Program-made: the position numbers and the translations under genes
Notes under the pieces: model-generated
Told to the model about the DNA's origin: nothing
Databases searched by the model: none
Seen by the model: only the letters and a program-made list of their open reading frames with translations
Assembly: GCA_964521255.1 (NCBI GenBank)
Contig: CAZFRM010000031.1
Location: 1-41,356, forward strand
Direction of reading: 5' to 3'
Length of the DNA: 41,356 bases
DNA from: ZC4RG29 sp964521255
Lineage (GTDB): Bacteria > Bacteroidota > Bacteroidia > Cytophagales > Cyclobacteriaceae
Part shown: one piece after another, positions 7,606 to 15,345 of the stretch
Numbering within the stretch: the stretch's first letter is position 1
Layout of the letters: each line of letters starts with the position of its first letter

Positions 7606-8565
7606 ATGAATGCGATCAAGGAAACCAATTTCAAATTTGAAGGACAAACCGGGTTTTACCGCGGCAAAGTAAGAGATGTATATTATTTCGGGGAGATCAT
7701 GGTAATGGTTGCTACCGATAGAATATCTGCTTTCGATGTAATCCTTCCACGCGCCATTCCCGATAAGGGAAGAGTACTAAATCAAATTGCAGCTTTTAAT
7801 CTGAAAGCCACAAAAGAACTTGTTCCAAACTGGGTAATCGACACGCCCGATCCCAATGTCACAATTGGTTACAGGTGCAAACCATTTGCGGTGGAAATGG
7901 TTGTGAGAGGATATCTTGCCGGTCACGCATGGCGTGAATATCGCGCAGGTAAAAGAACGCTGTGCGGTGTAACTCTCCCGGAAGGATTAAAAGAAAATGA
8001 TAAGCTTCCCCATCCTATTATAACACCTACAACCAAAGCGGCCGTTGGTCATGATGAAGATATTTCACGAGACGAAATATTATCGCGGGGAATTGTGAGT
8101 GAAGAGGATTACAACAAATTGGAATCATATACCTATAAGCTTTTTGAAAAAGGAGGCGAGTTGGCAAAGCAACGGGGACTTATACTCGTTGATACAAAAT
8201 ATGAATTCGGAAAATTCAATGATGCTATCTATCTCATTGACGAAGTGCATACTCCCGATTCCTCCCGTTACTTCTATGCCGATGGCTATGATGAGCGCCA
8301 AAAATTGGGTGAACCGCAAAAGCAGCTTTCCAAGGAATTCGTTCGGCAATGGCTTATTGAAAATGGATTCCAGGGAAAAGAAGGCCAGGTTGTTCCTGAA
8401 ATGACCGATGCCATTGTCAACTCAATATCCGCCCGGTATAAAGAACTCTATGAAAAAATGCAGGGCGAAAGCCTTTCAAGCATCAATTATTCCCTGATTA
8501 TGGGCCGGATTGAACAAAACATCGTGAATTCAATAAATTCTTTTAATTTAGAACCGCAAAGTTGA
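7606..8565 (+). CDS. purC: Phosphoribosylaminoimidazole-succinocarboxamide (SAICAR) synthase
   Basis: PurC joins CAIR and aspartate with ATP in de novo purine synthesis in the cytoplasm. At 319 residues it is the longer form (yeast Ade1-like). It shows GFYRGKVRDVYYFG at the N-terminus, VATDRISAFDVILPRAIPDKG, FAVEMVVRGYLAGHAWREY, PIITPTTKAAVGHDEDIS and GLILVDTKYEFG. The start at 7606 is the only ATG giving the normal N-terminus. It is followed within 45 bp by a STAS gene on the same strand, so the two may be co-transcribed. No other pur gene is in the window. Confidence 0.97.
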   Translation: MNAIKETNFKFEGQTGFYRGKVRDVYYFGEIMVMVATDRISAFDVILPRAIPDKGRVLNQIAAFNLKATKELVPNWVIDTPDPNVTIGYRCKPFAVEMVVRGYLAGHAWREYRAGKRTLCGVTLPEGLKENDKLPHPIITPTTKAAVGHDEDISRDEILSRGIVSEEDYNKLESYTYKLFEKGGELAKQRGLILVDTKYEFGKFNDAIYLIDEVHTPDSSRYFYADGYDERQKLGEPQKQLSKEFVRQWLIENGFQGKEGQVVPEMTDAIVNSISARYKELYEKMQGESLSSINYSLIMGRIEQNIVNSINSFNLEPQS

Positions 8566-8608
8566 AAGTGCCCGGAAACGGTACTTATAGAAGTAACTCC
8601 TTTTTGAA

Positions 8609-8989
8609 ATGAAATACACGATCGATAAACAAGAGAAGTACAGTTTGCTGAGGCTTCACGAAGAAAAGTTAGATTCCAGCGTAGCACCAAATCTTAAGTC
8701 GGAACTTATCACCTTGCACGCAGAGGGTGTAAGAAACATCATTCTTGATCTTTCAGAAGTAAAGTATACAGACTCATCAGGATTGAGTGCATTGCTTGTT
8801 GGCAATCGTATCGTTCAGGAGGACGGCGGTATCTTTATATTAACTTGTTTGTCGGATCATACCCTTAAGCTAATCAAGATATCCCAACTGGACAGCGTGC
8901 TAAATATTCTTCCCACCGTTGAGGAAGGCGTTGATGCCGTGTTCATGCATGAAATTGAAAAGGATCTGAAAAGCGGAGAAGTGAATTAA
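8609..8989 (+). CDS. STAS-domain protein (anti-sigma factor antagonist type)
   Basis: A 126-residue single-domain STAS protein of the SpoIIAA/RsbV kind. The conserved loop IILDLSEVKYTDSSGLSALL carries D55, S56 and S57, and one of the serines is the usual phosphorylation site that switches partner binding. No kinase or anti-sigma gene is adjacent, so the partner is unknown. It lies between purC and rnz. From memory, a STAS gene before rnz is a recurrent pair in Bacteroidota. A strong terminator follows at 9044-9088. Confidence 0.88.
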   Translation: MKYTIDKQEKYSLLRLHEEKLDSSVAPNLKSELITLHAEGVRNIILDLSEVKYTDSSGLSALLVGNRIVQEDGGIFILTCLSDHTLKLIKISQLDSVLNILPTVEEGVDAVFMHEIEKDLKSGEVN

Positions 8990-9043
8990 TTACCTAAACA
9001 AAAAGTTTTATAGAAGTTTCTTTACCTAACCTTTATCTTAATT

Positions 9044-9088
9044 AAAATGACCAGGGCGTGTAAATGCTTTGGTCATTTTGTTTTTATT
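9044..9088 (+). terminator. Intrinsic terminator after the STAS gene
   Basis: AAAATGACCA (9044-9053) pairs perfectly with TGGTCATTTT (9070-9079) around a 16-nt loop, followed by gtttttatt. The A-run on the 5' side may let it act on the other strand too. Confidence 0.8.
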
Positions 9089-9115
9089 GCTTATTTGTGA
9101 AAGGAGTTTTAGATA

Positions 9116-9173
9116 GGTCATTGGTCAATGGTCATTTAGGAATGCACCTTCCAATGACTAATGACTAAATGAC
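9116..9173. repeat. Inverted repeat made of reshuffled GTCATT words
   Basis: The left part reads ggtcattggtcaatggtcat and the right part ccaatgactaatgactaaatg; the two halves are degenerate inverted copies built from GTCATT-type words. No coding role is seen. Its position in the gap before rnz and the self-complementarity resemble the elements at 13141 and 22495. Confidence 0.6.
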
Positions 9174-9224
9174 GCAGCAACGGATGGCATATAAATAGAA
9201 TAAATAAAAATAAACCTTTTAAGC

Positions 9225-10142
9225 TTGTCTTTTAAAGTTACAATTCTTGGTTCAAGTGGTGCAGTGCCTGCGCATGGCAGATTTCCCTCTTCACAACTGG
9301 TGGAAATTCAAAACCGTTATTTCCTTGTTGACTGTGGTGAAGGTTGCCAGATGCAGCTTATGCGCTATCAAATAAACTTTCATCGCATAGGTCACATCTT
9401 TATCAGTCATTTGCATGGCGATCATTACCTGGGCTTAATGGGATTGATCTTTACCATGCACCTGCAACATCGCACAAACGATCTTCATATTTATAGTCAT
9501 CGTGGCTTGGATGAGATCATAACAACACAATTCAAATATTCCAATTCGGTCCCGGGTTTTAAAATTCATTTTCATCACCTGGAAAAAGATGAGCATACGA
9601 TTATTTTTGAGGATGATGCCTTATCCGTTGAGACACTCCCCTTGCTTCATCACATTCGATGCTCCGGGTTTATCTTTCGCGAAAAAATAAAACCCCGTAG
9701 GATTGATAAGACCAGACTTCCGGAAGGCCTATCCATTCAGCAATTAGCCGGCCTGAAAAATGGCGAGGATGTTGTTGACGAAACAGGAAATGTACTTTAC
9801 CGAAATGATGCTCTTACATTTGATCCGAAACATTCCCGCTCCTACGCGTATTGCTCGGATACAGCTTTCAGGGAATCAATTATTCCGTTGATCAGAAATG
9901 TTGATCTGCTCTATCATGAAGCTACTTTTGCGCAGGAAGAAGAATCGAAAGCAATGGAAACACTTCATAGTACAGCACATCATGCCGCACTAGTTGCCGC
10001 TAAAGCCGGGGTGAAAAAATTATTGATAGGCCATTTCTCTGCACGCTATAAGGAACTGGATTCTTTACTGTTAGAAGCACGCATCACCTTTACCAATACT
10101 TTTCTCGCCCAGGAAGGTGAAACATTTGTAGTGGAAGAATAA
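9225..10142 (+). CDS. rnz: Ribonuclease Z (tRNA 3' processing endonuclease)
   Basis: A metallo-beta-lactamase-fold endonuclease that cuts tRNA precursors after the discriminator base. At 305 residues it is the short form. Metal ligands are visible in SHLHGDHYLGLMG (H62, H64, D66, H67), in the AYCSDTAFRE region, and in HSTAHHAA and GHFSARY near the C-terminus. The family start MSFKVTILGSSGA is encoded from a TTG at 9225; no suitable ATG gives that N-terminus, so TTG is the likely start codon. It is transcribed separately from the STAS gene, since a terminator lies between them. Confidence 0.95.
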   Translation: MSFKVTILGSSGAVPAHGRFPSSQLVEIQNRYFLVDCGEGCQMQLMRYQINFHRIGHIFISHLHGDHYLGLMGLIFTMHLQHRTNDLHIYSHRGLDEIITTQFKYSNSVPGFKIHFHHLEKDEHTIIFEDDALSVETLPLLHHIRCSGFIFREKIKPRRIDKTRLPEGLSIQQLAGLKNGEDVVDETGNVLYRNDALTFDPKHSRSYAYCSDTAFRESIIPLIRNVDLLYHEATFAQEEESKAMETLHSTAHHAALVAAKAGVKKLLIGHFSARYKELDSLLLEARITFTNTFLAQEGETFVVEE

Positions 10143-10183
10143 ATATTGACAAGGAAATAAATTTGCGATTAACGAATAACCTT

Positions 10184-10296
10184 TAAAGGCATCTCTAAAA
10201 ACCTCCGCTGTCCTTCTCCCATCGGAGAAGGGAAGGGATGAGCCTGCCTGCTGCAAGCAGGGCCAATAAAAAAATAGTTTTTAGAGATGCCTTTAA
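10184..10296. mobile_element. MITE-like 113-bp element with perfect 20-bp terminal inverted repeats
   Basis: TTAAAGGCATCTCTAAAAAC (10184-10203) is matched exactly by its reverse complement at 10277-10296. The interior holds two smaller palindromes (CTTCTCCCATCGGAGAAG and CCTGCTGCAAGCAGG). There is no coding capacity. The right end lies 16 bp before yhhQ. No flanking duplication is obvious. It could be a non-autonomous mobile element or a large regulatory hairpin. Confidence 0.65.
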
Positions 10297-10312
10297 CAAT
10301 TAACTTCCCTCC

Positions 10313-11104
10313 ATGATTACCGATAACACATTAGAGCAGAAAAAAAGCAGGTTATTCGTGATCCTGGCCGGTATATTTATTACCAATGCGCTGCTGGCTG
10401 AACTGATCGGAGTCAAGATCTTCTCAGCAGAAGCAACCGTGGGTCTCGTTCCTGCAAAACTTAATATTTTAGGTTTTGACATGAGCTTTAATCTTACGGC
10501 AGGCGCCGTTATCTGGCCTTTTGTTTTTATCACTACTGACCTTATTAATGAATATTTCGGAAAACCTGGTGTGAAACGAATAAGCTTTTTAACAGCTGTG
10601 TTAATTGCTTACGCCTTCCTTGCCATTGCATTTGCCATGTACCTCTCTCCCGCAGATTTCTGGCTTGACGCCAATAATCGCGATGATGATGGTAACTATC
10701 TGAATATTCATCATGCTTTCAATAAAGTGTACGGACAAGGATTGCGGATTATCATCGCATCCCTTATAGCTTTTCTAATCGGGCAGTTTGTGGATGTTTA
10801 TACCTTCCAAAAATTAAGGCATGTCACCGGGAGTAAAAAGCTTTGGCTACGCGCTACCGGTTCTACGCTTGTTTCACAATTGGTTGATAGCTTTGTGGTT
10901 CTTTTCGTTGCTTTTTATGGAACGTTTACCAACGCACAAATTGTAGCCATCGGTATCACCAACTACATCTACAAATTTTCGATTGCTATTTTATTAACAC
11001 CGCTTATATACCTGGGGCATTATTGGATCGACAAGTACTTAGGCAAAGAAAATGCAATGAAAATTTCAGAAGAGGCGTCTGACCAAAGTAAAACGTTTTT
11101 GTAG
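10313..11104 (+). CDS. yhhQ: Queuosine-precursor transporter (YhhQ/VUT family)
   Basis: A 263-residue inner-membrane protein with about six hydrophobic segments. It carries family blocks: NALLAELIGVKIF, LTAGAVIWPFVFITTDLINEYFGK, VYGQGLRIIIASLIAFLIGQFVDVYTFQKLRH, and LVSQLVDSFVV. YhhQ (DUF165) imports preQ0/preQ1, precursors of the queuosine base, which fits queA at 2125. Compared with the E. coli protein there is an insertion of about 30 residues (about 115-150; DFWLDANNRDDDGNYLNIHHAF), which I recall as common in Bacteroidota members. The 113-bp inverted-repeat element is just upstream and may affect expression. Confidence 0.9.
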   Translation: MITDNTLEQKKSRLFVILAGIFITNALLAELIGVKIFSAEATVGLVPAKLNILGFDMSFNLTAGAVIWPFVFITTDLINEYFGKPGVKRISFLTAVLIAYAFLAIAFAMYLSPADFWLDANNRDDDGNYLNIHHAFNKVYGQGLRIIIASLIAFLIGQFVDVYTFQKLRHVTGSKKLWLRATGSTLVSQLVDSFVVLFVAFYGTFTNAQIVAIGITNYIYKFSIAILLTPLIYLGHYWIDKYLGKENAMKISEEASDQSKTFL

Positions 11105-11113
11105 AAGAGCATT

Positions 11114-12547
11114 TTATTTCACTACCATTTTTCCTGATTTTATTTCTTTAGGATAGTCAAACAATCCTAACTCTTTGATAGCTTCTTCTACTTTATGGGG
11201 CACAAATTTTTCCCACCCTTTTTCACCGTGCCGGATCATCGATAACACATTATCAGAAATAATATCAAGGAGGCCGGTATCCGCATCGGTTATATCTTCA
11301 AGTTTATCGTTGTCCATCAGATAGCGGAATAAACTTTTAAGGTTAGCGGGCAACTGTTGTTCGAAATCCTTTAGTGTAAAGAGCGTTTTGTCTTTTCTCA
11401 GGGCAGGATAAATATAAAGTTTAACATTTGTACCGAACAGGGAAGAAAAACATTCCAATATGCCTCCCCGGATATTTTCGTAGGTCCTTTCCTCGAAGAC
11501 TTTTTGCAGAGCGTATATACCCATCGTTATTCCGATCTTCTTCCCCTTTGTGATGCGGGATAAGTAACCGACAAGACGATAGTATTCGAAATAGTTGGAG
11601 ATAAGAACGTTTTGCCCCAACGAACAAATAATATCCGCACGATGAAGGAAATCACGCTCGTCAATTTTACCATCCGGACTCAGATCATTCAGTGTCAATT
11701 CTGCCACCATCTCTATTTTTGAACGGTCTACATCAGGCTCGCGCTTGAAAAGCCTGCGCGATGTGAAAAGCATATCTACATTTACATGAGTAACCGGGCG
11801 AAATCTTCCCCGTAAGACGAGCACATTTTTTTTGTAGAGATAATCCGAGGGCTGAAGAACGCTTCCATCAGGGCCAAACATAGCCGCTTTCGAGAGGCCG
11901 TTCTTCACAAGTTTAAGCGACATTAACCGGTTATCAACATGCTTGAAGTCTGGTCCTGTGATCCAGAATGCATCGATTTCAATACGTCGTGTAGTTACGC
12001 CATCCATCAGTGAGAGCAATATCGCTTCAGCGTCGTGCAGGTACATGCATCCATAGAGCAGGTTAACGCCAACGATACCTACAGCCACTTGTTGCAGCAG
12101 CGGATCATTATCAAGCATTTTAACATGTATGGCGCAGTCATTAGGCTCACTCTCCGGACTAAGCTGAAAGCGAAGTCCCATCCATCCGTGGCCCTGGTTG
12201 GTCTGATCATAATTCAGCATCTCAACCGTATCGGCAAAAGCAAAAAAACGTGTGGTAGCAATTCGATGGGGAAGGCGTTCTTTCAACAATGGGTATTCAT
12301 GATCCAGCATTTGCAGCAACCGGTCTTCACATACATAGCGATCACAGTGGCCATAGATGGCATCGCTAAACTTCATGTCGTACGCCGACATAGTTTTGGC
12401 TATGGTTCCGGATGCACCCCCTACTTTAAAAAAATTAGCGGCAACTTCCTGTCCTGCACCAATTTCCGCAAAAGATCCATAGATCGCTCTGGACAGGTTA
12501 ATTTTAAGCGCCTTTTCCTGCGTGGTAAGCTTCCTGAATTCGTCCAT
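11114..12547 (-). CDS. Conserved protein of unknown function, 477 aa
   Basis: I do not recognise the fold. The protein is soluble, with no signal peptide and no convincing membrane helix. Notable segments are AIYGSFAEIGAGQEVAANFF near residue 23, SGTIAKTMSAYDMKFSDAIYG near 46-66, RFFAFADTVEMLNYDQTNQGHGW near 100, and HADIICSLGQNVLISNYFEYYRL-type sequence near 308-328. Close relatives are, from memory, widespread in Bacteroidota and other phyla and are sometimes mislabelled as TonB-dependent receptors, but it has no barrel or plug features. It converges on yhhQ with only 9 bp between stops. The GQGHGW, FSDAIYG and ICSLGQNVLIS blocks suggest an enzyme; no function is claimed. Confidence 0.85.
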   Translation of the reverse strand: MDEFRKLTTQEKALKINLSRAIYGSFAEIGAGQEVAANFFKVGGASGTIAKTMSAYDMKFSDAIYGHCDRYVCEDRLLQMLDHEYPLLKERLPHRIATTRFFAFADTVEMLNYDQTNQGHGWMGLRFQLSPESEPNDCAIHVKMLDNDPLLQQVAVGIVGVNLLYGCMYLHDAEAILLSLMDGVTTRRIEIDAFWITGPDFKHVDNRLMSLKLVKNGLSKAAMFGPDGSVLQPSDYLYKKNVLVLRGRFRPVTHVNVDMLFTSRRLFKREPDVDRSKIEMVAELTLNDLSPDGKIDERDFLHRADIICSLGQNVLISNYFEYYRLVGYLSRITKGKKIGITMGIYALQKVFEERTYENIRGGILECFSSLFGTNVKLYIYPALRKDKTLFTLKDFEQQLPANLKSLFRYLMDNDKLEDITDADTGLLDIISDNVLSMIRHGEKGWEKFVPHKVEEAIKELGLFDYPKEIKSGKMVVK

Positions 12548-12698
12548 AGTGTTCCCTACGTTACCTGTATCCGTAATTTATACATTTCACCTTAGAAAGG
12601 TTTCCAATCCTTTAACATTTTTAGAACGAAAAAATTTACAATCGATTGAAGAAAAATAAAAAAAATTGTAGGCTTTGGAGTAATGAATTGATCTTCAG

Positions 12699-13130
12699 TT
12701 AAAGGGAAAACCGGGCTTGTGCATCTTTTTTAATTTCCTCCCATTCATCGGGTGGCGGAGGGGTGCCCTTTTTGAATTCCTTAAGCAACCACTCAACAAG
12801 ATCTTGTTTCATGCCGAATTGCTTAGCCACATCCTGACAAAAATCAACTTCATCCTGGTTTACTACATCATCGGCATACACCATTAGTATGAGGTCATAC
12901 AACAAATTCATTTTGTCATTATGATTATCAGGGACAATGACATTGAATTTCTCTTTTGAGTCGATGAGTTCCTGGACCTGCCTTGTTTTCAAACCATAAC
13001 GTTTACCGATCTTAAAAAGCAATTCAATTTCCTTCTCATGCATATGTCCGTCAGCCTTCGCCAGGGCAAGAAGATTTTTGATGTGATTCCTCTTGTAGGT
13101 AAGATATTGGTGTTCAAAAAATCCGATCAT
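12699..13130 (-). CDS. TerB-like domain protein
   Basis: A 143-residue all-helical protein. Two TerB-type acidic helix starts are visible: LALAKADGHMHEKEIELLFKI near residues 21-41 and ILMVYADDVVNQDEVDFCQ near 87-105. These resemble the metal-binding repeats of TerB and co-chaperone DjlA domains. It has no membrane segment or tellurite-resistance neighbours, so a role in tellurite resistance should not be assumed. It sits alone upstream of repeat sequence at 13141-13384. Confidence 0.8.
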   Translation of the reverse strand: MIGFFEHQYLTYKRNHIKNLLALAKADGHMHEKEIELLFKIGKRYGLKTRQVQELIDSKEKFNVIVPDNHNDKMNLLYDLILMVYADDVVNQDEVDFCQDVAKQFGMKQDLVEWLLKEFKKGTPPPPDEWEEIKKDAQARFSL

Positions 13131-13140
13131 GGGGTAAAAG

Positions 13141-13240
13141 AGTTAATGGTTTAAAAGTTAATCGTTAAAAGGTGAATCATTACCGCTAGTAGTCTACAAG
13201 TAATCAATTGACCAATAACTATTAACGGATAACTTATAAC
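13141..13240. repeat. Degenerate inverted repeat of GTTAAT words
   Basis: The left side has gttaatggtttaaaagttaa-like words and the right side ccaataactattaacggata-like words, loosely complementary to each other. It resembles the elements at 9116-9173 and 22495-22629 in style, but with different words. No gene is seen. Confidence 0.45.
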
Positions 13241-13246
13241 TAAGCT

Positions 13247-13384
13247 AGTGTCATGTCAACAATAAAGTTTCATGTCTCCTACGCAGCCCCTAACCCCTAA
13301 AGGGGCATTCCTGCGCGCTGTTTCCCCTTTAGGGGCTAGGGGCAAGCGATGGATGAACCGTCAACTCAAATATGACATGACTCT
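13247..13384. repeat. 138-bp element with imperfect terminal inverted repeats and a central palindrome
   Basis: AGTGTCATGTCA (13247-13258) and TGACATGACTCT (13373-13384) are inverted copies with one mismatch. The centre has GCCCCTAACCCCTAAAGGGG (13285-13304) against CCCCTTTAGGGGCTAGGGGC (13324-13343), a long near-perfect hairpin. The right end overlaps the stop codon of the acyl-CoA ligase (13383-13385). A related central palindrome occurs at 35562-35596. The hairpin could also serve as that gene's terminator. Confidence 0.6.
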
Positions 13385-15062
13385 AAGCTGCAGGCTTTAC
13401 TTCCTCCTCCTTCAATGCTCTTCTCAGTATTTTGCCTACGTTCGATTTGGGTAAAAGCTCACGGAACTCTATGTACTTGGGTACCTTGTATTTTGTCAGG
13501 TTTTCATAACAATAATTCTTTAACTCTCCTTCGGTAAGACTTTGATCTTTTTTTACAACAAAAATCTTAATCACCTCACCGGATTTTTCATCAGGAATAC
13601 CGATGGCAGCAACTTCCAGCACTTTACTGTTACCTGCCACTACGTTTTCTATCTCATTCGGAAAAACATTAAAGCCTGAAACTTTAATCATATCTTTTTT
13701 CCTGTCGACAATTTTAAAAAACCCTTCTTCATCCATGCAACCTATGTCACCCGTCTTAAACCAGCCGCCGGGATGGAACACATCATCACCATCTTTTTCC
13801 CAATATCCTGACATCACCTGAGGCCCTCTTGCACAGATCTCGCCTGTAGATCCTGTCGGCAGTTGATTTCCCTCGTCATCAAAAATAGCCACTTCCGTGC
13901 TGGGCATGGGCAGACCAATTGTTCCTATTTTATGCGTTCCGTCAAGCGGGTTGCAACATAGTACCGGGGATGTCTCACTTAAACCATAACCTTCCACCAG
14001 GGGCTTACCGGTAACCTTTTCCCATTTTTTCGCCACAACATCCTGTACAGCCATACCACCTCCCACGGCACCTTTTAAGTAACTAAAATCCACCGTTTGG
14101 AAACCATCAAAGTTAAGCAAGCCATTGAACAACGTGTTAACTCCTGTCACAATGGTGAACTTATGTTTCTTCAATTCCTTCACGAAACCTTTCATGTCAC
14201 GGGGATTCGTAATCAATACATTTTTTGCACCCGAAGCCATCATCAGCACACCATTCACTGTAAGGGCAAAAATATGATACATAGGAATAGCTGTAATGAC
14301 TATTTCTTCTCCTCCAGTGTCCAGGTATGGTTTGAACCAATACAGGATCATGGAGTTATGTGCGACGATATTCCCGTGCGACAACTTTGCTCCTTTTGAA
14401 ATGCCAGTAGTGCCACCGGTATACTGAAGTACGGCAATGTCGTTCAGGGATAATTCAGGTTTCGAGTATTTCAGTGTGGCGCCCCGCTTAAGCGCATCGT
14501 TGAATTTAATAGCTCCGGGTAAATGAAAAGGCGGAACCATTTTCTTGATATGCTTTACAGCAAAGTTTACAACCGCTCCTTTAATCCCTCCCATCAAATC
14601 TCCGATCTCCGTGATGATAACATGTTTAATAGAAGTATTCGCAATGATCTTTTCAAGATGTGTGGCAAAATTGGCCACAATAACAATAGCAACTGCGCCC
14701 GAGTCCTTGAACTGATGCTCCATCTCTCGTGGTGTATAGAGCGGATTGGTATTGACCACAATTAGTCCGGCTTTTAAGGCGCCAATAAATGCAATGGGAA
14801 ACTGTAACAGATTGGGCATCTGAATAGCAATACGATCTCCCTTTTTTAATCCCAGCTCATGCTGAAGAAAAGCTGCAAAGTGAGTTGACAGTTCATCCGT
14901 CCTGGTATAAGTAAGCTGACATCCCATGTTTTCGAATGCTACCTTCCCGCCATATTTTTTAAAACAATCATCGAACAACTCCAGGATGGAGTTGTAATCA
15001 TAAAGCTTGACGGCGGATGGAATACCTGAGGGATACTTTTTTATCCATGGAAAATCTTTCAT
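13383..15062 (-). CDS. fadD: Long-chain-fatty-acid--CoA ligase
   Basis: A 559-residue ANL-superfamily adenylating enzyme that activates fatty acids with ATP and CoA. Motifs are the P-loop YTGGTTGISKGAKLSH (from Y214), the GYGLSETSPVL block, the hinge DRKKDMIKVSGFNVFPNEIE, and the C-terminal lysine region LPKSNVGKILRRALK. Length and the FNVFPNEIE block fit FadD rather than acetyl- or succinylbenzoyl-CoA ligases (MenE), although menC is also in this window. Other beta-oxidation genes are not nearby. An inverted repeat at 15105-15122, 43 bp upstream of the ATG, is a plausible operator. Confidence 0.92.
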   Translation of the reverse strand: MKDFPWIKKYPSGIPSAVKLYDYNSILELFDDCFKKYGGKVAFENMGCQLTYTRTDELSTHFAAFLQHELGLKKGDRIAIQMPNLLQFPIAFIGALKAGLIVVNTNPLYTPREMEHQFKDSGAVAIVIVANFATHLEKIIANTSIKHVIITEIGDLMGGIKGAVVNFAVKHIKKMVPPFHLPGAIKFNDALKRGATLKYSKPELSLNDIAVLQYTGGTTGISKGAKLSHGNIVAHNSMILYWFKPYLDTGGEEIVITAIPMYHIFALTVNGVLMMASGAKNVLITNPRDMKGFVKELKKHKFTIVTGVNTLFNGLLNFDGFQTVDFSYLKGAVGGGMAVQDVVAKKWEKVTGKPLVEGYGLSETSPVLCCNPLDGTHKIGTIGLPMPSTEVAIFDDEGNQLPTGSTGEICARGPQVMSGYWEKDGDDVFHPGGWFKTGDIGCMDEEGFFKIVDRKKDMIKVSGFNVFPNEIENVVAGNSKVLEVAAIGIPDEKSGEVIKIFVVKKDQSLTEGELKNYCYENLTKYKVPKYIEFRELLPKSNVGKILRRALKEEEVKPAA

Positions 15063-15104
15063 TACTCGCTTTTAAAAAATTTATTACGTTTATTGAATAC
15101 TCAA

Positions 15105-15122
15105 AGCAAACGATTGTTTGCT
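15105..15122. promoter_or_regulatory. Palindromic operator candidate upstream of fadD
   Basis: AGCAAACGATTGTTTGCT has 7-bp arms (AGCAAAC and GTTTGCT) around GATT. It lies in the fadD 5' region on the minus strand. Size and symmetry fit a TetR- or LacI-type dimer site. No regulator gene is adjacent, so the binder is unknown. Confidence 0.4.
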
Positions 15123-15159
15123 ACGAAATCAATAGTTGCTACAATGAAGATGGAAGATA

Positions 15160-15192
15160 TAAAAAAGAAAAGACCTACCCTTCTGGTAGGTC
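15160..15192 (-). terminator. Intrinsic terminator of the tRNA-like RNA
   Basis: Read on the minus strand, GACCTACC (15192-15185) pairs with GGTAGGTC (15179-15172) around a 5-nt loop, then TTTTCTTTTTT follows. It lies 37 bp past the 3' end of the tRNA-like gene, in the direction of that gene, and just upstream of fadD. Confidence 0.8.
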
Positions 15193-15228
15193 CTGCTCAA
15201 TTAAACATTATTAACCTAAACGTGAGCG

Positions 15229-15345
15229 CTGTAGAGGGAGGGCTCGAACCTCCACGGAGCGGTTAGGTCGCCAAAGGCTGGACTTTATCCCGTGCTCTCC
15301 ACCCTCGAGACCGGAGGGCTTGTCTGCCAATTTCAACACCCTACA
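15229..15345 (-). ncRNA. tRNA-like RNA with a very long variable arm and no U33
   Basis: On the minus strand a complete cloverleaf can be drawn. Acceptor TGTAGGG (15345-15339) pairs with CTCTACA (15236-15230; one G-T pair), with a G discriminator and no encoded CCA. The D-arm is TTG, AAATTGGCAGA, CAA (15336-15320), as in leucine/serine tRNAs. The anticodon arm is CCCTC, CGGTCTC, GAGGG (15318-15302). The T-arm is GGAGG, TTCGAGC, CCTCC (15253-15237). The 48-nt variable region (15301-15254) folds as GGAG/CTCC, CGG/CCG, GTC/GAC and GCC/GGC steps. Position 33 is G, not the near-universal U, so no normal anticodon can be assigned. Known class II variable arms are about 10-25 nt. A terminator follows. 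Transcription as a stable RNA is likely; translation activity is doubtful. Confidence 0.65.

Noticed and set aside
12035..12595. 186-codon plus-strand frame antisense to the 477-aa gene
   Set aside because: Composition is poor for a protein and the opposite strand has a conserved gene.
12699..13130. Tellurite resistance role for the TerB-like protein
   Set aside because: No terACDEZ neighbours; the TerB-like fold alone does not imply tellurite resistance.
13383..15062. Acyl-CoA ligase as MenE (with menC nearby)
   Set aside because: Length and the FNVFPNEIE and DRKKDMIKVSG blocks fit long-chain FadD; menC is 11 kb away and on no shared operon.
15229..15345. Reading the tRNA-like RNA as ordinary tRNA-Leu, tRNA-Ser, tRNA-Sec or tmRNA
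   Set aside because: No anticodon with U33 can be aligned in a proper loop, the D-stem is too short for tRNA-Sec, and no tmRNA reading frame or 5' half is present.
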